NCBI GenBank assembly: GCA_001599755.1
Contig: BCHX01000003.1
Span: forward strand, 3,197,289-3,261,288
DNA from: Gliomastix tumulicola
Lineage: Eukaryota > Ascomycota > Sordariomycetes > Hypocreales > Bionectriaceae
Direction: 5' to 3'
Length of the DNA stretch: 64,000 bases
How positions within the stretch are numbered: position 1 is the first letter of the stretch; every line of letters begins with the position of its first letter. Shown here piece by piece: positions 55,721-64,000 of the stretch. The translations under genes were made by a program, and so were the position numbers. Below the pieces are notes generated by a model. That model was given only the letters and a program-made list of their open reading frames with translations, made no database searches and was not told where the DNA came from.

Positions 55721-57016
55721 TCAAGATGCTGCCGTTTTGCCAATACTCTGCCTCCGGTGTATCTGATCGAGGTCGGCGAGTGAGAGGTTCAGAAAATCGT
55801 GTTTGTTCTCCCAACGTTGCTGGCTAGCAGTGAAACCTTCCAATTGGGTCGGCGGCGGCGGGGGATCGGTCACCTTTGTGACCAGGAAGGCGGTGGATGC
55901 TTCAGCGATGCCATATATCAAGACACCAACCAAGGGGACCTTGACAAGCATGTAGAATCCTAGGCCAAAACCAAACAGCACTCCTTCCCTGCTTTTGAAC
56001 CATTTTCTCTTCTGTTCTTTTGAGAATTTGACCCGTGAGAAGTATGGCTCAAGCAGTTCTCGCATTAGACTCCTCGAGGCAAAGTACGTCTGCAAAAAGA
56101 CGACCAAGTATCGCCGAGGCAGGAAAATGCCAACTCCAAATATCATGGATGCAGGACCCAGGCCCACGGATTTCTTGAATGTGTAGAAAGACGCAGCAGG
56201 AAGCACCATCCAGCCAATCAAAGGTAGAAATGAGCAACCGAATACAGCCAGGGATATGATGCCCTTCCTCGCAAAGCGATACACGAAATGATAGATGCCG
56301 TCGATTGCGCTGCTCGAGGACTTCTTCTCACGAGCATTCTCGTACAGCCTCAAGTTCGGATAGTACATGCTACGCAGGGTGTCGGCGTCTTCATTTCGGT
56401 GTTTCTTCACGTATGTGAGATCAACCCACTGTAGCGAGATCATAAACCTGCTCGGATAAGTCGATAGGGTCCAGCAAGATGGGTGAGATGCACTCACAGG
56501 TTGTCTAATGTCGGATTTATGTAACGCATCAGCGTCATCAGGAAGAGCGGTACTTGGAGAACATATTCCTCGACGAAGTTCATTCCGTTGATGAGTGAGT
56601 CGTCCCAATGGGCATTGTCGAGCGGGTATACAACTGAGATGGCCCATAGCACCACTCTAATGCCAATCGACTAGAGGGGTATATGAGTGGCGGTACTACT
56701 TGGCTAGGTGAGGGGAGCTACCGGGTGGACTCACAGGAAGGGCAACAAGCAGTCTGATCAGTATGCCGATGCCCACGGCCGCAGCTGCCTGCTTGTAGTG
56801 CGTGTTTGTGAAGATGGCAGGGTTCTGGAGGGCTCGATGTGCTGAACATCATGTCAATCCAAGCAAGAGTAGGAGGCAACGGCAAGCCGCGCTCGGTGCG
56901 ATGACATCATTACCTCCAACAAGGGTGAGTTGCATCCCCCTGATAATCGCATTGAGATCAAAGTTGGAAATGCTCAGGCGAGTCTTTATCGACTCTACGC
57001 TGAAGTCTTGAGCCAT
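55721..57016 (-). CDS. Multi-pass membrane protein, RRT8/LDS (EI24-like) family
   Basis: Exons 57016-56914, 56841-56735, 56670-56498, 56447-55721 give 369 aa. The start is MAQDFSVESIKTRLSISNFD. Hydrophobic segments include AAAAVGIGILIRLLVALP, SIGIRVVLWAISVVYP, GIISLAVFGCSFLPLIGWMV and GFGLGFYMLVKVPLVGVLIY. Between them, LINGMNFVEEYVLQVPLFLM and FMISLQWVDLTYVKKHR match fungal proteins I know as RRT8/LDS1/LDS2-like (yeast outer-spore-wall and lipid-droplet-associated), grouped with EI24/CysZ folds. The function in filamentous fungi is not established. Introns are 72, 64 and 50 nt. It is the last normal gene before the A+T-rich isochore, which begins about 100 bp upstream of its ATG. Confidence 0.78.
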
Positions 57017-60000
57017 GATGGAACCACCGGTGCTTGATGTTGGAGCTGTGGTGTAATACTGAAGTGATATGAAATGGAGAAATAGAGGTGTTATTACAGC
57101 ATTAAGTATATAAAGTGAGTATAAGTTAATAAGCTAAGTAATAGCTTAAATAATATAAGTAAAGCTAAATATTATAATATAAGAAATTATATTATAAAAC
57201 TAATTAATTATATAAAATAAAAATAATAAAAGTATATAAAAATTAAATATTATAATAAAAATAAAAATAAAAACTTTAATATTATAAAAAAAATTATAAA
57301 AATTTTAAAAAAAATTAAATATATATATATATATATTTATATATATTATTATAAATAATAATAAGTAGGGTTTAAATAATAATATATAAAGGTCTTAATT
57401 CTCCTTTATTTTAAGGTTTAATTAAGCTAGTTAATATAGTTTAAGTTATAAAACCTAAGTTATAGGCTAAGTTATAAGACCTCTATACTTAGTTTTATTT
57501 AGTTACCTTATAATAATTACTTAAGAATAAAAAAAGACTATATCTTTATAATTTAAGTTTAAGCTATTTAGTTTAAAAATAAATTAATAATAAATAAAAC
57601 TATTAAAATTAAATATTATTTTATTTTTTAATTTATTTATTAATAATTAATAATAGTTTTAATTATTTTATTATATTTATAAGTTATTTAAATTTATAGT
57701 ATTATTAATAGTATTACTAGTAACCTATTTAATAACTTTTTAAAGAGTTATATTTACTTTAACTTATATATATATAAAGCTTATTAATACTTCTATAAAA
57801 ATATTATTTAATCTCTATTAAGTTTATAATATACTTATAAAGAGCTAAATATTATAGGTCTTAGTTAATTTATTAATTATAATCTTTAATTATTTAATTA
57901 ATTTAATTTTTATATTTTATCTCTATTTTAGTATATTATTAATTTAAATAAAGACCTTAAATAATATATCTTCTTAATTAATATATTATTAAAATATAAT
58001 ATTTAATTTATTATTAAAGTATTACTTTTTAAGTTTAATTTAAATATTAATTATAATAAATTAATATTTATTAAACTAATAAAGTTAATTATTTTAAATT
58101 ATTTTAATATTTTATAATATAAGATCTTCCTTTAATTTAATAATAACTTTAAAGATTAATATTAATTAATAAAAATAAGCCTTAATAATATCTCCTTAAG
58201 TAAATTTTATATTAAAGAAAATATTTATTAATTAAATTAAAGTAATATTTAATTTAATATTTTATTAATTAATATTTTAATTATTAATAATAATAATTAT
58301 ATTTACCTTAAAAATAAGCTTAAAAGGGTTTAATTTCTATATAACTTAGGCTAATACTCTCTTAATATTAATAAGAAGCTTAGAGGTATATATAACTACT
58401 AAGAGGTCTTTAGATATATATAAATAAAGTAACTTTAGTTTATTTTATATTATAGCTAGTTTATTAATTACTTTTATTAATTTAATATATTTTTAATAAA
58501 ATATAAAAATAATATATATATATAATTTAGTAGTATAATTATTATTATTATATATCTTAGCTTTTATTTTTTTAATTAATTAAAAGTTCTTAAAGTTCTT
58601 ATAAGCTTTATTTATATTATTAAAAATAGTAGTTTTAAAGAGAGTTATAATATAAGTTTATTTTTAATTATTAAATTTTTTATTAATTTAATTAAAATAA
58701 AATATATATTAAAAATTAATTTTAAATAAATATAAATAAACTTTAATTTTATTATTTATTATTAAAAAGTTAATAAAGTAATATTTAATTATAAATTATA
58801 GTAGTATATTTATATAATTTAGGTTAATTAATTTAAATTAACTTTTATAAGAGTTAAAGTAGTTTTAATAAAGTATATTTTTATTTAAAACCTTTATAAT
58901 TACTTTAAAAATTAAAGTAATTTAAGTTATAAATATATTAATAGTATTACTAATAAACTTAACTAATATATACTAAATATAACTAGAGGGTCTTTAAAGA
59001 ATATTCTTTATTATAATTATTTACTTCTTAGCTAGGGTTTAATCTTCTAAATTCTATCTAGAGAATATAATCTTAATACTAGTATTATTAGAGTTTAAAT
59101 AAATTATAAGTAATATAACCTATATAACTTTAATTATATAGCTAGTAGCTTTAAGAGTTACTTAAAGCTTAATAAACTTAACTTATAATAAAGCTTTATT
59201 ATTATTAAAGTCTAAAGTAATTTTAGTAATTATCTTATATAGTATAATCTTAGGGTTAATCTTAAGTATTATAATATTAACCTTAGTCTTTTAGGGATAA
59301 TTATACTTTCCCACTATAATATTATTTCCTATATAAGAGGTACTAAGGTAATATAAAGAATAATAAATTAATATAAAGGAGGATAAATTAATATAAAAAT
59401 ATATAGCCTAAGGATATAAAAATAAAATAAATTAATATAATTATAATCTCACTACCTAGTAGAAAAATAAAAAATATAAGACTAAGGTAAAAATATTATA
59501 AAAGTAATATAAAGATATAATAATCTTACTACCTTATTAATTAGCCTAGTCTTTATTATACCTTTTACTTATTTTTTATATTTTATATTAAATCTTAAGT
59601 ATTAAACTTATTAATTAACTTATTAATATCCCTTATAAGAAGGTCTTTATTATACTATTTATTATATTTTAAACTATACCTAGTTCACTTAACTAGGTAT
59701 TATATTTAACTATATAATACTTATTTTATAGTAAGTAAATTAATTTTAAATAACTATTACTTATTATTATCCCCCTCTATTTATAATAATAGAGTTATAT
59801 TTAGTTTAAGTTAATTAAAAGGATTTATCTTAGTAAAAGTAGATTCTAGCTATAAGATAAAAACCACTAGGTAAACCCTTTAATATAGGGGTAATTTAAA
59901 TCTATAGGCCTATAGGTTTACTACTTATAAGACTTAAAAGGGGTTAATCCTCTATTATTTAAACTTTTAGTATTATCCTAGGACTTTATAGTTATTATAA

Positions 60001-62515
60001 AGGTATAGGTAGATATAGTCTTTAACTTTAAATTAAAGTCCCCTATATTTCTAGTTAAAATACTACTTATATCTTATAGTTATAAAATTTATAGTAATTT
60101 AAGCCTTATATTAGTAAAGTTTTTATATTTCTTTAATAGTCTAGGATTTAACTTAATAATTTATACTAAGAGAGTCCTTAAGTATAAATAAAGGTATTTA
60201 TAGGTAAAATCCTAAAATATACTTATTTAATAAGTATATAATACTTATAGTATATATATTATTAAACTATAATTATATTACTATAAGGGCTATTAATTAA
60301 TATATATTTAGGTTTATAATTATATATTATTATAATATAGTTTTTATAATTTAATTTATATTTTTAGCTTAATTATTACTAGTAAAATATTATATTATTA
60401 AAAAATAAAATAAATATTAAACTAATTAAATAGGTTAATTTAAAAGTCTTTAGTCTAATAATAATTATAGTTACTAATTAAAATAAAAGGTAACCTCTAG
60501 TCTACTAAGAGCTAAAAATATAAGACCTATTTAGCCTAATATTAGGCTAAGTATATAAAGTATTTTAGTATTAATACCCTCTTCTTAAATACTTTATAAG
60601 TTATTATAAGTAGGTAATTATATAAGTTAAACCCTTTTAAGTACTATAAATTATTAACTATTAAAACCTCTAGGAGACTAATAATAAAGTTTAATAATTA
60701 TATTTTATATAATATTTAAAGGGGGTTAATAGGGTTAAGGTTCTCTAGTAGTTACTAGTAAATATATTTTAATATTTAATAAGGATAATAGGTAATATAT
60801 TTATTTACTACTTATAATTTACTTAAGAATATAAATATATTAAGCTTATATTTAGTTTACTTATATTTAAAGTATTAGATTTTATTATAAGTAAACTTTA
60901 AAATATCTTAAATAAGGGTTTTAAATATATATAGTTATTTAGTTTAATTTTATACTATATTATATAAAAGACTATCTCTTAACTTAAATAGTATATTTAA
61001 TTATAATATAATATCTCTAGTAGAGACTATATTTAGCTAAGTTAAAGACTTTTTAATTTATTAATAAATAAGGTTTATATTATATTTTTATTAAAATTAA
61101 TACTTTATTATAGTTAAAGTAATTACCTTAATTATAAAGAAGGTTAATTTAAGACTATAGATATTTATTAATATATTTATAAGTAAATAATCTACTATAG
61201 ATATTTACACCTAGATATTATTATTATAATAAGGTAGCCTAAATAAGGTGTCTAGGAGTATATTTAATTTTCTAGGAATATAAACTACTACTAGGGGGAA
61301 TTAAAAGAGGAAAATACTAGTAGCTTTAAGTTTTTTATTTATTTTAATAATATTAAATATAGTTATTATCTTTTAATTAATAATCCTAGTAGTAGCTATA
61401 TAATCTATAAGAATATAAGTAAGTTATTTAATTTTATAAAATAGAATTTTATTTTTTTACACTATTTAAACTAAGTAAGCTACTTTAAGTTCTATAAGCT
61501 AGTATTAACTTTTAGCTAAGCTAAGGGTTTTACTTTAAAACTTAATATAATCTAGTTTTAATTAGTTAAGTATCTTTATAGGGTCCTTAGAATTAAATAA
61601 CCTATTATAGTAGGATAAGGTAATATTAAAACCTTATTCCTTAAATATATTAATTTTTATAAATAAGTACTAGTTATTATTTAGGTAAACTAGTTTAAGC
61701 TAAAGATATTAAACTAGATTTTACTATATAAGTTTAAATATTACTTACTATTTATTATTTAACTTTATAAATATTACTTAGATAAAATATTTACACTTAG
61801 ACCTAGATATAGTCTTATCCTTTATTTAATTAAATATAAGGAGGGATATTTTCCTCTATATTAAAAGCTTAATTTTTTAAGTATAAAAGAGGATAAATAA
61901 ATAAATCTAGTTAATTATATTATAGTATATCTTAAGTTACTTTAAGGTCTTTAAGTAGAACTATTATATAAAGGTCTAGATTTATATCTTTATTAATAAG
62001 ATATTAGTCCTATTAACCTTATATTTTAATAAAATAACCTAGGAAAACCTAATAAAGGATTTTATTAATAAGAGCTATAAACCTAATTCTTTAAAGAGAC
62101 TAAAAATAGTTTATAGGTATTAAAGATATTAAGCTAGAAATAGTAAAAAAATAATAATATTATTTATATATATATAAGTAAATACCTAATATAGGAATAA
62201 TTATTTATTTATTTATTATTAAATATATATTAGAGAGTTTTTAAAACCTATTAATATAATATTAAATTATTCTAGTTTTTAGTAAAATATAATAATAAAT
62301 TAGTCTTAAAACTTTTTATAAATAAGAAATTAATAGAAAAATAAAGTTATATTAATTACTATAATATACTTAACCCCTCTTAATATAGTAATAAGAGCCT
62401 CTTATTTTAGTAAAGAATATATATCTACTATTATAATATTATTAAGACTATATAGGTTAACTATAACTTATTCTTTATTAATATTACTTATTTACTTTTA
62501 TACTATAAAAACTAA

Positions 62516-63043
62516 AGTAGGTCTAATTATATAATATAGAATATCTATTTATATAATAGTAATATATATAAAGCGCTAGGCAGGGGGGCTTTTAGTACCT
62601 CTCTATACCTCTAGGCCTCAGCTAATTAGACTGCCTAGGCCTAGCCTCTTCTAGCGGCCTCTACCTTCACCTAGGCTACCTTAATCTAGCTACCTTAATC
62701 CAGCTACCTTAATCTAGCTACCTTAATTAGTGTAGCCTTAATTAAGGTAGGCAGCCTCTATCACCTCTACCTCTATAAGGTCCTCTGCAAGGTCTACCTC
62801 TGCAAGGTTAGCCTCTATAAGGTTAGGCTATTATTATAAGGTAAGGCAGCTACTATAATACTATTTTATAGAGGCCTAGCCACTGTAATATAGGGGCCTA
62901 GGCGCTATAGGGCCAGGCTAGGCTATTTCCAGCGCCTTAGCCTATAGAATAATAGGTCTATAGTATAAGGCGCTATAACACTAGTGGCTTGCATAGGCTA
63001 TATTATATAATTAGATATTTTATATTATATAATTAGACCTACT
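62516..63043 (-). mobile_element. MITE-like element, copy A (decayed)
   Basis: About 528 bp. Imperfect terminal inverted repeats: 62516-62559 begins AGTAGGTCTAATTATATAAT and its reverse complement ends at 63043 (ATTATATAATTAGACCTACT). The interior is G+C-richer than the isochore and is related to copy B in reverse orientation: shared GCAGGGGGGC, TTAGTACCTC, ATTAGACTGCCTAG and CTATTTCCAGCGC. TIR differences from copy B include many C/T and G/A changes, consistent with partial RIP. The flanks CTATAAAAAC and CTATAAAAAA may be remnants of a target duplication, but they do not abut the TIR exactly on the left. Confidence 0.7.
62676..62730. repeat. 14-bp tandem repeat, four units, inside copy A
   Basis: CTACCTTAATCTAG at 62676-62689, CTACCTTAATCCAG at 62690-62703, CTACCTTAATCTAG at 62704-62717, then a 13-bp CTACCTTAATTAG. 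Related but non-tandem CTACATCAATCA-like units occur at the matching place in copy B. Confidence 0.9.
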
Positions 63044-63448
63044 CTATAAAAAAGCTCTTCTTTAAAATATTCTATTTATTTATTTATATTATATATAATA
63101 TAAATCTCTTTTAATAGTATATACCTTAAATTAGTGCCCTATACTAGTATATATCCTACCTAACTATATAATATCCTTAACCCCCTTCCTTAGCCACCTT
63201 AACCTACTACTTATATCACCCTCTAGATAATTACCTCTATAGCTAACTTATTAACTTTATTATAAGAGAGAAGCTACTATATATCTACTAGAAGCTACTA
63301 ATAATCCTTCCTCTTAGTCTTTAATTAAATAGTTAATATAGATAAAGGTAGTTACTATAAGCCTAGAAGGTAGTACTAATAAAGATAGTACTCTATATAA
63401 TATTAAAGGTATATTTAAATATACTTTAAATACTATAGTATTAAGGAG

Positions 63449-63945
63449 AGTTGATCTAATCGCATATTGTTAAACTTCTATTCACACATTAGTGGCATGT
63501 ACGGGCGCTAGGCATTATACTGACTTATACCGTGGCCCTATTATTCTGTGGGCCTAGAGCGCTGGAAATAGTGCGGCCTGCCACTCTAGCGATTGAAGCC
63601 ACTGTAATTATAGGGCCCTAGCCTCTGTAAAATACCCGTGGACCAAGTGTTCCTTCTTTGCAATAGCCCGGCCTCGCAACAGCCTGGCCTCGCAATAGCT
63701 TAATCTTATAGAGGTAGACCTAATAATGGAAGACCTGATAGAGGTAGCCTCAATTGATGTGGCTTTGATTGATGTAGCCTTGATTGAGGCAGGCAGCCCT
63801 GATTAAGACCAGGCCACAGGGGCTAGGCAGTCTAATTGGTTGAAATTAGAAAGTACTGTGAGGTACTAAGTGCCCCCCCTGCTAGCGCCTTGCACGTGCC
63901 ACTAATGTGTGAATAGAAGTTTAATAATATGCGATTAGATTAACT
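63449..63945 (+). mobile_element. MITE-like element, copy B (well preserved)
   Basis: 497 bp bounded by terminal inverted repeats of about 50-60 bp. The left end begins AGTTGATCTAATCGCATATT and continues through TTCACACATTAGTGGCA; the right end read backwards is AGTTAATCTAATCGCATATT and continues the same way, with a few G/A or T/C differences. Flanking direct repeats TATTAAGGAG (63439-63448) and TATTAAGGAA (63946-63955) agree at nine of ten bases, a likely target-site duplication. Long TIRs with a 9-10 bp duplication suggest a non-autonomous Mutator-like element; the superfamily is inferred. No coding capacity. The interior keeps CpA and CpG, unlike the isochore around it. Confidence 0.82.
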
Positions 63946-64000
63946 TATTAAGGAAGGTAAAGATAGCGCCTTACTTATTAAAGGCTATAGTTATTAAGGT

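Larger units (their letters stand above)
57118..63438. repeat. A+T-rich isochore, saturated RIP
   Basis: No credible gene; stops are dense in all frames. Over 57,118-62,570 there is no CpG, CpA occurs only about seven times (e.g. 59312, 61207) and each time as CAC, and TpG once as GTG (near 61,248), while TpA is everywhere. That is the footprint of repeat-induced point mutation (C to T at CpA) run nearly to completion. The original element cannot be recognised from sequence. The same CAC-only pattern resumes at 63,044-63,438, between the two MITE-like elements. The isochore edge on the left is sharp. Confidence 0.85.

Noticed and set aside
57118..62515. Degenerate transposon ORFs in the A+T-rich block
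   Set aside because: Stops are dense in all frames and composition is too degraded to identify any element; assigning a family would be a guess.
1..64000. CRISPR array, biosynthetic cluster or viral insertion
   Set aside because: No regularly spaced repeats, no cluster of biosynthetic core enzymes, and no viral replication or capsid genes were seen.

Overview
The window is nuclear DNA of a filamentous ascomycete (Pezizomycotina), most likely a Sordariomycete. The evidence is compact genes with 48-100 nt introns (GT-AG, CTRAC-type branch points), a CFEM cell-surface protein, a GH6 cellulase, and a long A+T-rich block with the dinucleotide pattern left by RIP (repeat-induced point mutation). 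I cannot name the species from the sequence alone.

Layout. Positions 1-57,016 are gene-dense and of normal composition. In order: COX9 (-) and mitochondrial uL22m/MRPL22 (+), divergent from one short promoter; a membrane-anchored CFEM protein (-); the Prp24/SART3 splicing factor (+); a DHX29-like DExH helicase (-); GCN1 (+); ribosomal protein eL19 (+); mitochondrial serine hydroxymethyltransferase (+); an isochorismatase/AlkB/GST-like fusion protein (-); TAF8 (+); RACK1/CPC2 (+) with a probable C/D snoRNA in its last intron; a GH6 cellobiohydrolase (-); OST3/OST6 (-); a coiled-coil protein (+); tRNA-Ser(GCT) (-); the MRM2 rRNA methyltransferase (+); ribosomal protein eL18 (-); a YPR011C-type mitochondrial carrier (-); an unrecognised protein (+); an HMCES/SRAP protein (+); a RING-like/ankyrin protein (-); the OTU1 deubiquitinase (+); and an RRT8/EI24-like membrane protein (-).

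From about 57,118 to the end the sequence is an A+T-rich isochore with no credible gene. Two related short inverted-repeat elements (MITE-like) lie near its right end in opposite orientation: one decayed (62,516-63,043), one well preserved (63,449-63,945) with long terminal inverted repeats and a probable 9-10 bp target duplication.

Together: many genes serve translation (eL18, eL19, uL22m, MRM2, RACK1, GCN1, the DHX29-like helicase, tRNA-Ser). RACK1 and GCN1 both belong to general amino-acid (cross-pathway) control. COX9, uL22m, SHMT, MRM2 and the carrier are mitochondrial. CACGTG motifs recur in the eL18, eL19 and COX9/uL22m promoters. This is an ordinary mix of housekeeping genes, not a biosynthetic cluster. 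The unusual items are the fusion enzyme, the paired GC-AG introns in MRM2, the intronic snoRNA, the split start codon of eL19, and the context-specific RIP footprint with its embedded MITEs.
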